Positions 11,202 through 20,175 of a DNA stretch of 64,000 nt are shown in pieces. Position numbers and translations under genes: made by a program. This stretch comes from Marinomonas sp. CT5 (GTDB lineage Bacteria > Pseudomonadota > Gammaproteobacteria > Pseudomonadales > Marinomonadaceae). Numbering within the stretch: the stretch's first letter is position 1; every line of letters begins with the position of its first letter. Below the pieces are notes generated by a model, which did not search any database, had not been told where the DNA came from, and saw only the letters and a list, made by a program, of their open reading frames with translations. The stretch lies in contig NZ_CP025572.1 of the NCBI RefSeq assembly GCF_018336975.1, positions 1,140,560-1,204,559 on the forward strand, given 5' to 3'.

Positions 11202-12029
11202 ATGTATAATTTTCCAATGTCGATTTATTTAATTAGTCGGCTTGTTTTTTTATGCTTTTTATTAACTGGGTGTTCTTACGAAGTGTTGCATTATTCGGCA
11301 AAAAGTGACCGAACTTACGCCTCAAATAATGCGAGCGTTTCCTCAATACCTTCTTCAGGGATTCACCGTGTTAGTCGCGGTGAAACCCTTTTCTCTATTG
11401 CTTTTCGGTATGGTTTAGATTATCGAGAATTGGCTAAACTAAACCATATTGATGCGCCATATATTATTTATCCTAAGCAAAAAATTCGTCTTGATGGTGC
11501 AGGTAAAGCGACATCAAATGTGGCGTCAAGGTCGAAAAAAACGGTGTCTTCCGCTCCTCAAAAAACAACCAAATCTTCAAGAAAATCGTCCCCTGTTGTT
11601 TCCGTTGAGTCTCCTAATAATTCATCTAAAGTCGATGTTAAGAATGACAAAATTACCAGTGGATGGTCTTGGCCCATTGATGGACGAGTAATTAGGGGGT
11701 TTTCAAATGCTGGTGTTAGTAGTAAAGGTATAGACATCAAAGCTAAACAAGGAGCATTGGTAAAAGCCGCTGCAGATGGAACCGTTGTTTACGCTGGTAG
11801 TGGTCTGATCGGTTACGGTAATTTGGTAATTGTGAAGCATAATGATGTTTATTTAAGTGCTTATGCTTACAACGAAAGAATTCTTGTAAAAGAGAAACAA
11901 AATGTTCGGGCTGGTGATTCACTGGCGGTTGTCGGTGGAAAAGGGGATGATAGACCATTGTTGCATTTTGAGGTGCGCCGTGATGGCCAGCCAATTGATC
12001 CTTTAGATGTTTTACCCAAAATAAATTAG
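11202..12029 (+). CDS. nlpD: NlpD-type LysM/LytM lipoprotein, amidase activator
   Basis: Outer-membrane-linked lipoprotein that activates the septal amidase AmiC during daughter-cell separation. The lipobox LLTGC puts the lipidated Cys at residue 24. A LysM domain follows (HRVSRGETLFSIAFRYGLDY, about 53-97), then a Ser/Lys-rich linker, then a LytM (M23) domain. That domain has GID where active endopeptidases have HxGxD, so it is catalytically degenerate, as in NlpD. The ATG at 11202 is used; a second ATG 15 bases later would still give a lipoprotein signal. rpoS follows 28 bp later. Confidence 0.93.
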   Translation: MYNFPMSIYLISRLVFLCFLLTGCSYEVLHYSAKSDRTYASNNASVSSIPSSGIHRVSRGETLFSIAFRYGLDYRELAKLNHIDAPYIIYPKQKIRLDGAGKATSNVASRSKKTVSSAPQKTTKSSRKSSPVVSVESPNNSSKVDVKNDKITSGWSWPIDGRVIRGFSNAGVSSKGIDIKAKQGALVKAAADGTVVYAGSGLIGYGNLVIVKHNDVYLSAYAYNERILVKEKQNVRAGDSLAVVGGKGDDRPLLHFEVRRDGQPIDPLDVLPKIN

Positions 12030-12057
12030 GCAAAAATTAGCGTTTTAAGGAGGGGAC

Positions 12058-13059
12058 ATGAAGTTTGCAAATATGGATAAAGAAGCAGCTAAGTTAAATG
12101 GAACAGCAGATTTTGATTTTGAGGCAATCGAAGCCTTTGATGAGGGTGAAGAATTAGTTGATGAAGAGTTTGAGTCTGCGGTCAGTGCGCGTTATGCGGA
12201 TGCAGACTCAAGTCGTAATCTCGATGTTACTCAGCTGTATTTGAGTGAGATTGGCTTTTCACCACTATTATCGGCGGAAGAAGAAGTTTACTTCTCCCGT
12301 TTAGCTCTCAAAGGTGATGAGAACGCACGTAAGCGTATGATTGAAAGTAATTTGCGTTTGGTTGTAAAAATCTCTCGGCGTTACTTAAATCGTGGTCTAT
12401 CACTTCTAGACCTCATTGAAGAAGGCAATCTTGGGTTAATTCGAGCTGTTGAAAAATTTGATCCTGAAAGGGGCTTTCGTTTTTCGACTTATGCGACATG
12501 GTGGATTCGACAAACAATTGAGCGCGCCATAATGAATCAGACTCGGACTATTCGTCTGCCAATTCATGTGGTGAAAGAATTAAATGTCTATTTGAGAGCG
12601 GCTCGAGAGTTAACCCAAAAATTGGATCATGAGCCAAGTCCTGAAGAAATCGCGGATATGCTCGATTGTCCTGTTGAAGATGTACAGAAAATGCTCGCTC
12701 TTAATGAAAAAGTGAGTTCAATCGATACAACCTTTGGTGGGGAAAGTAATGATAAAGGCTTGGTTGAGATACTGGCAGACACTTTGCATCAAGGGCCAGA
12801 AGCCGATCGTCAGGATGGTGATATATTAAATAGTATCGAACATTGGCTTGATGAGTTAACTGAGAAGCAATGTGAAGTCATTACACGGCGTTTTGGCTTA
12901 AGAGGGCATGAAGCGAGCACATTAGAACATGTTGGCGCTGAAATAGGTCTAACAAGGGAGCGTGTGCGTCAGATTCAAGTTGAAGCGCTGCGTAAACTAC
13001 GTTTGATCATGGATAAAGAAGGACTATTGCTTGAAGATGTTATTCGGTTTGATGAATAA
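12058..13059 (+). CDS. rpoS: RNA polymerase sigma factor RpoS
   Basis: General stress and stationary-phase sigma factor. The 333 residues show region 1.2 ([16 protein letters not shown]), region 2 ([38 protein letters not shown]), region 3 and region 4 with the helix-turn-helix [19 protein letters not shown]. The N-terminus has an acidic stretch ([14 protein letters not shown]). A strong AAGGAGGGG site precedes the ATG. In related bacteria a main rpoS promoter lies inside nlpD; I cannot place it here. A long nested terminator follows. Confidence 0.98.
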   Translation: MKFANMDKEAAKLNGTADFDFEAIEAFDEGEELVDEEFESAVSARYADADSSRNLDVTQLYLSEIGFSPLLSAEEEVYFSRLALKGDENARKRMIESNLRLVVKISRRYLNRGLSLLDLIEEGNLGLIRAVEKFDPERGFRFSTYATWWIRQTIERAIMNQTRTIRLPIHVVKELNVYLRAARELTQKLDHEPSPEEIADMLDCPVEDVQKMLALNEKVSSIDTTFGGESNDKGLVEILADTLHQGPEADRQDGDILNSIEHWLDELTEKQCEVITRRFGLRGHEASTLEHVGAEIGLTRERVRQIQVEALRKLRLIMDKEGLLLEDVIRFDE

Positions 13060-13066
13060 ACAGTAG

Positions 13067-13113
13067 AAAGCAGGCATAAAAGACCCGGCGACGGGTTTTT
13101 TTATGCCTGCTTT
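13067..13113. terminator. Nested bidirectional terminator between rpoS and the AhpA-like gene
   Basis: An inner GACCCG-GCGA-CGGGTT hairpin is enclosed by an outer stem AAAGCAGGCATAAAA / TTTTTTATGCCTGCTTT. T-rich stretches on both strands let it stop the rpoS transcript and the convergent minus-strand transcript. Confidence 0.85.
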
Positions 13114-13128
13114 TTAATTTTTAGGTAT

Positions 13129-14556
13129 TCATATAGTCTCTGTTGGACTGACAATATCAATAATATGTTGTTTGATTTGTTTTTTGTATTTGTCTGACAT
13201 GCCTTTTACTTCGTAGGCTAAAATTTCTTTGCCATTCTCTTCTATTATTTCGGGAAGGCCAGTAAAAACACGGTTTTGTATATGAGATAAAGTGAAGATG
13301 TCATCACTAATAACCAGCTTATTAATGCTTTCTGACTGACTAAGTTGGTGAATATCGCTCAAAATGCTTTCGATTTTATCTGGCTCGAAGCGATTTTCTT
13401 TTACCATATTCGAAATTTGCGTGTTGCCTTGATGTAACCCTAAATGGAAGTTTAGTTTAGGGATATCCGCATAAAGTTCGTTTTCCAATAAGTTCTCTAC
13501 GAGCCCTAAAAAGAGTTGTGCGGTACTGACTGCATTAATATAAAGATTATCTTCACAGGTTTGTGCGCTAAAAAGAACAATAACTGAATCGTTCTTGTAC
13601 TGATGAACTTGACCCAAATAAATATCGCTGGCTTGGAATATGGCTCGATATAAGGGGGTTAATAAGTTTGCGACTTGCAGTGGTGTCATTCCTTCATGCC
13701 ATTCTTCTAAATTAAGTATGTCAAAATAGAGAATGCAGCTACGCTGTCTTGACTCCTCAAATATTGCATCGAAATTTATTTCAAACTGTGGTTTCTGAGG
13801 TTCGTCGGTAGCTTCTTCTTGCTTTGCAATTTTTTGAATAGCTTCTGCTGGTGGCTTAATAGCCTGTATCTCAGTAACGGCTTGTACTAGCTCTCTTGCT
13901 TCTTTGTATCTCGGTGTGGAAGGTAGTGTGAGCTTTCTGCCTTTTGTGTAGGCCATAAGTGCTGAAGAAGCTTCGTTAATGGGGGAGAACAACCATTTGG
14001 TGATTAGGACAATCAGTAGTAAGGCAATGGTACAAGTAAAAATAGCCACACCAATAAGAAGGTGGTTTAAGTGTTGTAATGTTGCTTGAGCAGGGGTTTT
14101 GTCTAGAGTTATTAATACATGACCGACGATTTCATCTCTGAATTTTATACTTGAGCTATATACCCTTTGTTGATCATTTGGGCGAAAATCTTGTTCAGAT
14201 GCCGTTCCTGAATTACCACTGTCAGCTTCAGCAAGTAGTTCGTCTTTTTTGTTATAAACTCGAGCACTCAAGATATTTTCATCTACAACTAAGCGATTAA
14301 GTAGAACATTAAGACTTAATAAATCATTGGTTAAGATAGATTGCGTGGCATTAAAAGCCGCTTGGGTAGCTAAGCTGCTCCCTAGAACCTCTGTTTGTTG
14401 AGACAAATAGTTTCCCAGCGCCTGAGTCATGGTGTACCAAAAAATACAGACGGTTAGGATCATAAGCGAAATGAACGTCGCTACAGTGACAACAGATGCA
14501 CTGAGTTTTTTATGCACGAAAGCAGTAATTGCCTTAGTTTTTGGTTGGGTGTCCAT
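13129..14556 (-). CDS. AhpA/YtjB-type membrane protein with degenerate class III cyclase-like C-terminal domain
   Basis: The 475-residue protein has a transmembrane segment at about 20-42, an extracytoplasmic domain of about 120 residues, a second transmembrane segment at about 162-187, a HAMP-like stretch and a cytoplasmic domain. That domain resembles a class III nucleotide cyclase fold: ILYFDILNLEEW, then YKNDSVIVLFSA and NFHLGLHQGN. The two metal-type Asp positions seem kept, but the Gly before the second Asp is Asn and the usual Asn/Arg helix is not evident, so catalysis is doubtful. E. coli Smp/YtjB (about 214 residues) also diverges from serB. The ATG at 14556 behind AAAGGAAG is preferred over a TTG at 14586. 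Confidence 0.7.
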   Translation of the reverse strand: MDTQPKTKAITAFVHKKLSASVVTVATFISLMILTVCIFWYTMTQALGNYLSQQTEVLGSSLATQAAFNATQSILTNDLLSLNVLLNRLVVDENILSARVYNKKDELLAEADSGNSGTASEQDFRPNDQQRVYSSSIKFRDEIVGHVLITLDKTPAQATLQHLNHLLIGVAIFTCTIALLLIVLITKWLFSPINEASSALMAYTKGRKLTLPSTPRYKEARELVQAVTEIQAIKPPAEAIQKIAKQEEATDEPQKPQFEINFDAIFEESRQRSCILYFDILNLEEWHEGMTPLQVANLLTPLYRAIFQASDIYLGQVHQYKNDSVIVLFSAQTCEDNLYINAVSTAQLFLGLVENLLENELYADIPKLNFHLGLHQGNTQISNMVKENRFEPDKIESILSDIHQLSQSESINKLVISDDIFTLSHIQNRVFTGLPEIIEENGKEILAYEVKGMSDKYKKQIKQHIIDIVSPTETI

Positions 14557-14702
14557 TAACTTCCTTTGGGGTAACTCAAATGACAATGACTAAAGTATAC
14601 ACATCATAACGGCCATTTTCTGAATTCTTTAAAGTAGAACAGGTGCTTAGCGAAAAGAAAACGATTTGCTATAGTAAGCGCCTTATTGAATTAGGAGCCG
14701 TT

Positions 14703-15614
14703 ATGTCTGCCAGTATTACTCTTATTGGTTCTGTGAACCCTGAATATCTTAATAAATTTAACGCTTGGTTGGATGCACGCGATTTGCAAGGATCAATTCG
14801 TTTGCTGACAGACGCTGAAGATAGCTTTTCTGTTGTGCAGCTTGTATTAAGCACAAGCGCTATAGAAGATTCTTCTGTTCGTGCCGAGCTTTTGGCTTTA
14901 TCTAATGAGACAGGTATCGACCATATTTATCAGTCATCCATGTTAGATATTAAAACGCCAGGTGTTGCTGTATTCGATATGGACTCCACTCTGATCAAAG
15001 CTGAAGTAATGGATGAACTTGCTGTGGAGGCCGGTATTGGTGAGCAAATCTCGGCTGTGACGGCCAGTGCCATGCGTGGTGAAATTGATTTTGTGGAAAG
15101 TTTTGTCCAGCGTCTTGCTTTACTAAAAGGTTTGAGCAGTGAAGTCATGGATGGTGTGTACAAAAGAATTCAACACATGGATGGCATTTCAACCTTGATG
15201 AAGGTGTTACATCATTATGGTTGGCATACCGCCATTTTATCTGGCGGCTTTACTTATTTTGCAGATCGTGTTCAAGCTGAATATGGTATGACTGAGGTAC
15301 ATGCTAATGTGCTGGAAATTATCGATAACCAGCTTACGGGCAAACACTTAGGTGCAATCGTTGACGGCGAACGTAAAAAGTTATTATTAACTGAGATAGT
15401 CGCTACACAAAATATAGATTGGCAACAAACGATCGCTTGTGGGGACGGTGCTAATGATCTGTTGATGTTGAACCGAGCTGCTTTAGGCGTGGCCTTGCAT
15501 GCTAAGCCTTTGGTTAGAGAGCAGGCTCCATGCCCAATGAACAACTTGGGTCTGGATGGTATTTTGTATTTGCTCGGAATGACATCTGAAGAGATTCGTG
15601 AATTGACAGATTAG
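14703..15614 (+). CDS. serB: Phosphoserine phosphatase SerB
   Basis: Last step of serine biosynthesis: dephosphorylates phosphoserine. The 303-residue protein has an N-terminal ACT-like region (about 1-80) and a HAD phosphatase domain. The domain has the nucleophile motif FDMDSTLI, motif II in ILSGGFTYF and motif III/IV in ACGDGANDLLML. A GTG at 14643 would add 20 unconserved residues; the ATG at 14703 has TAGGAG a few bases upstream and is preferred. It diverges from the AhpA/YtjB-like gene as in E. coli. Confidence 0.95.
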   Translation: MSASITLIGSVNPEYLNKFNAWLDARDLQGSIRLLTDAEDSFSVVQLVLSTSAIEDSSVRAELLALSNETGIDHIYQSSMLDIKTPGVAVFDMDSTLIKAEVMDELAVEAGIGEQISAVTASAMRGEIDFVESFVQRLALLKGLSSEVMDGVYKRIQHMDGISTLMKVLHHYGWHTAILSGGFTYFADRVQAEYGMTEVHANVLEIIDNQLTGKHLGAIVDGERKKLLLTEIVATQNIDWQQTIACGDGANDLLMLNRAALGVALHAKPLVREQAPCPMNNLGLDGILYLLGMTSEEIRELTD

Positions 15615-15634
15615 TTGGTTGTTGTAGTGAATGA

Positions 15635-15668
15635 AGCCCCTGTTTACTGAGGGGGCATGTAATTTTTT
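15635..15668 (+). terminator. Probable terminator after serB
   Basis: GCCCCT and AGGGGGC form a short GC-rich stem with one bulged G around a TGTTTACTG-type loop. A run of six T follows at 15663-15668, though 6 bases separate stem and T-run, so efficiency is uncertain. Confidence 0.5.
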
Positions 15669-15757
15669 GTTCGTGCCTTAGAGACTTCTATTGCTGGCCC
15701 TCGAAAGCCTGTTATGATTCTGAGTTATAATTATAACAAGCTTGTCTGGGGGTTGTT

Positions 15758-16678
15758 TTGTCAGAAATACGTTTGTCTGATATCGATTTGAACTTATTGT
15801 ATGTTTTTCATATTTTAATTGAAGAACTCAATGTTACGAAAGCTGCTACGAGATTGAATGTATCCCAGCCTGCTGTAAGTCGTTCACTTTCTCGTTTGCG
15901 CGAAGTTTTTGATGACCCGCTGTTTATTCGAACTTCCCATGGCCTTTCTGCAACAGCCAAAACCTTGAGTTTGGCGTCCCAATTATCGGATACCCTGACA
16001 GGATTAGAAAGTCTCATTCAACCCTGCGAATTTGACCCAAAGACCAGTAAAAGACGGTTTATTCTTTCGACCACTGACTTTGGCAGTTTAACGATTTTGC
16101 ATAAAATTCTTGATCAATTTCGCCAAGAAGCTCCCAACGCTATTTTAGAGGTTAAATCTTGGCACGAAGATATGGCGTCTGAGTTAGACCAAACAAATGT
16201 TGATGTTGCTGTTGCCGTCTTGTCTAAAGAGCCCCCTACAGGAATTAGAGCCATGAGATTAAAGACAGACTGTATGGTTTGCTTGGCTCGGAAAGGCCAT
16301 GTAGATATTGACCAGACATTGACTCTTGAGGGGTATTTAACCGCTAGCCATGTGCAAGTCGTCTTAGGTCGTCGGGAGTATTTCGCGGTGGATAGGGAAT
16401 TGGATAAAATGGGCCATAAACGTCATGTTGCTGTTCATTTACCTAATTTTGTACCGGCCGCACGAGTGATGCGAGAGAGTAATTTGCTGCTTACGGCACC
16501 AAGGCTATTTGCTGAACATATTATCGAGACTGAATCCGGGATTGAGATTCATGAGCTTCCCTTTAAAACGCGGGATTTTGATTATTCGATGATGTGGCAT
16601 GAGCGTTTTCAGCGTGATGCGGCGCATGTCTGGTTTAGACGTTTATTGTCTCAGGCGTTTTTAGATTCAGCTGAGTAA
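15758..16678 (+). CDS. LysR-family transcriptional regulator
   Basis: The 306-residue protein has the LysR winged helix at the N-terminus (LNVTKAATRLNVSQPAVSRS, then LREVFDDPLFIRTSHGL) and a periplasmic-binding-like effector domain. The opening SDIDLNLLYVFHILIEE is typical of the NodD/LeuO-like branch. The start is a TTG at 15758 behind GGGGG; I see no ATG that keeps the whole helix. No divergent partner gene is present: the upstream neighbour is serB on the same strand, and downstream it converges with a HepT-like gene 16 bp away. The target is unknown. Confidence 0.85.
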   Translation: MSEIRLSDIDLNLLYVFHILIEELNVTKAATRLNVSQPAVSRSLSRLREVFDDPLFIRTSHGLSATAKTLSLASQLSDTLTGLESLIQPCEFDPKTSKRRFILSTTDFGSLTILHKILDQFRQEAPNAILEVKSWHEDMASELDQTNVDVAVAVLSKEPPTGIRAMRLKTDCMVCLARKGHVDIDQTLTLEGYLTASHVQVVLGRREYFAVDRELDKMGHKRHVAVHLPNFVPAARVMRESNLLLTAPRLFAEHIIETESGIEIHELPFKTRDFDYSMMWHERFQRDAAHVWFRRLLSQAFLDSAE

Positions 16679-16694
16679 TTCCTTTGCTATTTGC

Positions 16695-17123
16695 TTATGA
16701 AGGTTGGTTGGATAAACGGTTTATCCATTCTTTTGTTAAGACTTCTACTAAACTATATCGTCTTAGGGTCATGGCTTCTTCTAATTGGGAGAAGTTTTCT
16801 TCTAAATAGTCGTGTAAAACTTTATCCCGTAATTGTATTAAAAAACGCATTTGTTCAGCCTGTTCATAAGTGACGTCTTTGTTTCCTATTAACGCATTTA
16901 GAACGTCTTTACGAGAGGAAACCTCTGCTTTGTAATGATGTTTCAATACGTATTTTGCTAAGTCCAGCATAGAAGCCACAAGTAGTTGAAACGAATGCTC
17001 AATTATCATGATTTCGTCTTTTGAATAGTTAACCGCTTTTGCTCCTTTTCTAAATTCATCAAGCCGTTTAATCATGGAATGTTGATGCTCATAAAGGGAG
17101 TTTTCCCATTCTGTATTTCTCAT
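16695..17123 (-). CDS. HepT-like (DUF86) HEPN protein, orphan
   Basis: The 142-residue helical protein carries the HEPN ribonuclease motif Rx4HxY at residues 99-106 (RDKVLHDY). It follows QMRFLIQL and precedes LEEN, which lines up well with Shewanella HepT (LRNIAVHDYQELN) as I recall it. The SSRKDVLNALI stretch about 30 residues earlier also matches. In MntA/HepT modules HepT is an RNase toxin silenced by AMPylation of the motif Tyr by the MntA nucleotidyltransferase. No gene with the GSxARG nucleotidyltransferase motif lies near it, so it is either solitary or has another role. It sits between a LysR gene and the moa operon. Confidence 0.7.
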   Translation of the reverse strand: MRNTEWENSLYEHQHSMIKRLDEFRKGAKAVNYSKDEIMIIEHSFQLLVASMLDLAKYVLKHHYKAEVSSRKDVLNALIGNKDVTYEQAEQMRFLIQLRDKVLHDYLEENFSQLEEAMTLRRYSLVEVLTKEWINRLSNQPS

Positions 17124-17157
17124 ATTATTTGCCTGCTAGAGATATTGCGTTATTAAT

Positions 17158-17190
17158 ACTAACAGCACTCTGTTTTAGGGTGCTGTTAGT
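17158..17190. repeat. Perfect 11-bp inverted repeat between moeA and the HepT-like gene
   Basis: ACTAACAGCAC (17158-17168) and GTGCTGTTAGT (17180-17190) are exact reverse complements with an 11-base loop. No T-run follows on the minus strand. It stands 35 bp upstream of the HepT-like start and 32 bp after the moeA stop, so it may be a weak terminator, an attenuator or an operator. Confidence 0.7.
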
Positions 17191-17221
17191 AGTTTAGGTG
17201 AGTTATGAGAAAAGTGAGAAG

Positions 17222-18415
17222 TTAGAAACCTGAGAAAGGGTAAAAAGGGTAGGAGTATCCGTATTCAACTTGTGTGTTCGCTTTTACATGCAAATAGCCT
17301 TGACTTTCACAAGCCGCGAGCAAAGCACCTGAACTCTGTTGTGGGTGAGCATAAGCCAGACCATCTTTGCCAATGGAGACGCGTAAAAACTCATCTCGCT
17401 TGATTGTTTTGTCGCGGTTGAAGCCTGCATCGACAAGGTAAGGTTGTGGAAGTTCAGCCATTTCACCAGAACAAATAGACAAAAGTAGGCGAGCGAACCA
17501 ATGGTAGGTCACCAAAGTAGAACTTGGATTTCCTGGTAAGCCAAGAAATGGAATTCCATCTAGCGTGGCATGAACAATAGGTTTGCCTGGCTTAATGGCT
17601 ATTTTCCATAGATGTACCTCCCCCAACTTTTCTAGTACACCTTTTACATGATCTTCCTCGCCAACGGAAACACCGCCAGAAGATAGGATAATGTCGCATG
17701 ATTGTATTAGAGTTTTTAACGCGATTTCTGTGTCTTCTGGTGTATCAGCAGCATGAAGGCAATGGCGAACATGGTGGCCAGCATGGTTCACAAGAGCACT
17801 TAGCATTGGACCGTTTGAGTTATAAATTTGTCCGTTGCTTAGTTGTTCACCGGCAGGTATTAGCTCGTTACCAGTAGTCAGAATTCCCACATTTAATTGT
17901 TTGAAAACAGTCACATCGGTAATACCAAGACTGGATAAAAGGCCTATGTGTATGGGGGTGATTTTTTCACCTGCTTTGATGACAGTTTGTCCCATATGCA
18001 TATCTTGGCCTCGTGGGCGAATATTATCAGCAGCTTCTGGTTGTTCATTGAAGATGACCTTATCACCCATTAATTGTGCGTTTTCCTGCATTATAACGGT
18101 GTCGGCGCCAGCTGGAATATTAGCGCCAGTAAAAATACGAGCACAGGTTCCCGGTATTAAAACCTCAGGGTGATGACCCGCTGGGATACGCTGGCTGACA
18201 GTAAATTGCTTACCTGCCTGCCAGTCGGAGCTGGCAATGGCATAGCCATCCATCGCACTATTATCGTGGGGAGGAACAGATATTTTTGCACTGATACTAT
18301 CGGCAAGAACTCTGCCTACAGCATTAATTAAAGGGATGGTTTGCTTGTCTACACGAACACTAGCACTGCGTTTAATTTCTTTAAGGGCGTCTTCAAAAGC
18401 GAGCAAAGCGGACAT
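17222..18415 (-). CDS. moeA: Molybdopterin molybdotransferase MoeA
   Basis: Inserts molybdate into adenylated molybdopterin. The 397-residue protein has the MoeA order: N-terminal VPPHDNSAMDGYAI, PAGADTVIMQENA, the MogA-like domain with TGNELIPAGEQLSNGQIYNS and SSGGVSVGEEDHV, then KPGKPIVHA with LGLPGNPSS, and a C-terminal beta-barrel domain. GAGG precedes the ATG. It is the last gene of the moaA-moaB-moeA operon, 5 bp after moaB. Confidence 0.96.
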   Translation of the reverse strand: MSALLAFEDALKEIKRSASVRVDKQTIPLINAVGRVLADSISAKISVPPHDNSAMDGYAIASSDWQAGKQFTVSQRIPAGHHPEVLIPGTCARIFTGANIPAGADTVIMQENAQLMGDKVIFNEQPEAADNIRPRGQDMHMGQTVIKAGEKITPIHIGLLSSLGITDVTVFKQLNVGILTTGNELIPAGEQLSNGQIYNSNGPMLSALVNHAGHHVRHCLHAADTPEDTEIALKTLIQSCDIILSSGGVSVGEEDHVKGVLEKLGEVHLWKIAIKPGKPIVHATLDGIPFLGLPGNPSSTLVTYHWFARLLLSICSGEMAELPQPYLVDAGFNRDKTIKRDEFLRVSIGKDGLAYAHPQQSSGALLAACESQGYLHVKANTQVEYGYSYPFYPFSGF

Positions 18416-18420
18416 ATCTT

Positions 18421-18960
18421 TTATACCTCATGTACAGCAGGAACGTATGGTCCAATAAGCATGCCGACGAAATTGCAAGGTCTATGAGAGGCGTTGAGTT
18501 GTTCTTCCAAAATGCCATTCCATGCGGTTCTGCACGCGCCAGTGGAGCCTGGTAAACAGAAAATGAGTGTTTGATTTGCCATTCCTGCAATTGCTCGGGA
18601 TTGAATCGTTGATGTACCTATTTCTTCATAAGATATTTGTCTAAATAGTTCACCAAACCCTTCAATAGTTTTATCGAACAGTGGTGTCATGGCTTCAGGT
18701 GTGCTGTCTCTCGAATAGAATCCAGTACCGCCAGTGATTAACACCACATGAGTTTCTTTGTCGGCAATCCAGTTGGAAACGACAGCACGCATTTGGTAAA
18801 CGTCGTCTTTCACTAGCTTCCTTTCATTGAGTTTGTGGCCTGCTTTCGTTAGTAATTCAATGAGCGCATCACCTGAGGTATCTTCAGCAATGGATCGTGT
18901 GTCTGAAACGGTTAAGACACTGATGTTAAGTGGGCGAAAAGGAGTGGGTGTTTTAGCCAT
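18421..18960 (-). CDS. moaB: Molybdenum cofactor biosynthesis protein MoaB
   Basis: MoaB/MogA family protein that adenylates molybdopterin. The 179 residues show LTVSDTRSIAEDTSGDAL at the N-terminus, the ITGGTGFYSRDSTPEA motif and LPGSTGACRTAWNGI near the C-terminus. It lies between moaA (13 bp upstream) and moeA (5 bp downstream) in one operon. MogA is the nearest alternative, but the length and SDTR motif favour MoaB. Confidence 0.92.
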   Translation of the reverse strand: MAKTPTPFRPLNISVLTVSDTRSIAEDTSGDALIELLTKAGHKLNERKLVKDDVYQMRAVVSNWIADKETHVVLITGGTGFYSRDSTPEAMTPLFDKTIEGFGELFRQISYEEIGTSTIQSRAIAGMANQTLIFCLPGSTGACRTAWNGILEEQLNASHRPCNFVGMLIGPYVPAVHEV

Positions 18961-18973
18961 GAGAGTTCCTTGT

Positions 18974-19999
18974 TTAGCCTCCGGTTGCGCTCATGAAGCG
19001 CAGTATTTGAGGGGCTTCTTCGAGATTAAAATAATGTTTTTGGGGTTTCAGAGCGAGTGCGTCAATAATGGCACTTTCTAACTCGTCTGAGTTGTGGTCT
19101 ATAGAATCTAATGGTGTCGCATGATATGAATGCTTGCGAAGTACGGTTTTTAAGTCTTTTGAATGATCATTGCCAAGACATAATAATAAACGCCCTTCTG
19201 CTGTCAGCCTGACACGATTGCAAGTATCACAAAAGTTATGACTATGAGGAGAAATCACTCCAATTTTATGCTCATACCCTGCTACTTGATAATAACGTGT
19301 TGGTCCGCTGGTGGTAGTCGTACTGGGGGTAAGTTCATAGTATTTACCAAGAGAGTCGATAACATCGTCACTTGATAGGTAGGTTGCCGCTCGGTTGTGG
19401 TCGGTGATCACGCCAAGAGGCATCTCTTCAATAAAACTGATGTCCATTTTGTGATCTAAAGCAAATTGAGTAAGATCAAAAAGCTCGTCATCGTTATGAT
19501 TTTTCAGCATGACGCTATTAATTTTTAAACGCTTAAACGGCAGTTTGCTAGCGGTTTCTATACCATCTATAACTTGTTGGAACTTGTCTCGTCGAGTTAA
19601 AGCGTAAAAGCGCTCAGCTTTTAGTGTATCGAGACTGATATTGATTCTTGATACGCCTGCATTGAGTAGATCTCGTGACATTTTATAAAGCTGCGAGCCG
19701 TTTGTAGTAATCGTCAGTTCTTCTAATCCCTGGGTGTTAGCGATTTGCTCTATGGCCCATAAGATATTTTTACGAACTAATGGTTCGCCGCCTGTAATAC
19801 GGATACGTTTGGTACCCATGGAAATAAAGGTTTTAGCAACATGAACAATTTCTTCTAAAGAGAGAATGTGTTCTCTAGACAAAAAGGAAACCTCTTCATC
19901 CATGCAATAGGTGCAACGAAAATCGCACCGGTCGGTGACGGAAATACGAAGATAGTCTATTTTTCGACCAAATGGGTCGATTAGAGCAGACGTAGTCAA
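18974..19999 (-). CDS. moaA: GTP 3',8-cyclase MoaA (radical SAM)
   Basis: First step of molybdopterin synthesis: rearranges GTP with MoaC. The 341-residue protein has the radical SAM cluster motif CDFRCTYC near residue 26, ITGGEPLVR, and a second C-terminal cluster motif CDTCNRVRLTAEGRLLLC. It ends in the Gly-Gly pair typical of MoaA. The start is a TTG at 19999 with GGAGG seven bases upstream. It leads the moaA-moaB-moeA operon; moaC, moaD and moaE are not in the window. It diverges from tesB across 176 bp, in which I do not recognise a Moco RNA motif. Confidence 0.96.
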   Translation of the reverse strand: MTTSALIDPFGRKIDYLRISVTDRCDFRCTYCMDEEVSFLSREHILSLEEIVHVAKTFISMGTKRIRITGGEPLVRKNILWAIEQIANTQGLEELTITTNGSQLYKMSRDLLNAGVSRINISLDTLKAERFYALTRRDKFQQVIDGIETASKLPFKRLKINSVMLKNHNDDELFDLTQFALDHKMDISFIEEMPLGVITDHNRAATYLSSDDVIDSLGKYYELTPSTTTTSGPTRYYQVAGYEHKIGVISPHSHNFCDTCNRVRLTAEGRLLLCLGNDHSKDLKTVLRKHSYHATPLDSIDHNSDELESAIIDALALKPQKHYFNLEEAPQILRFMSATGG

Positions 20000-20175
20000 G
20001 ATAGATCCTCCACAAAATTGTTCCCCATAAAAGCAAAAAAATACTGATTAAGCAAAGTGAGAAAAAAGATTTCGTTTATATTTTTAGTATTATTGTACTT
20101 TATAAAGTTTTTTTGTTCTGACTGTCGTATTAAACACGACATAATACGAATAATTATTGAAGTAGGAGGGATGTC

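Noticed and set aside
20000..20175. Moco RNA riboswitch in front of moaA
   Set aside because: The gap is AT-rich with T/A runs and I could not find the GC-rich stems expected of that motif; a covariance-model search would settle it.
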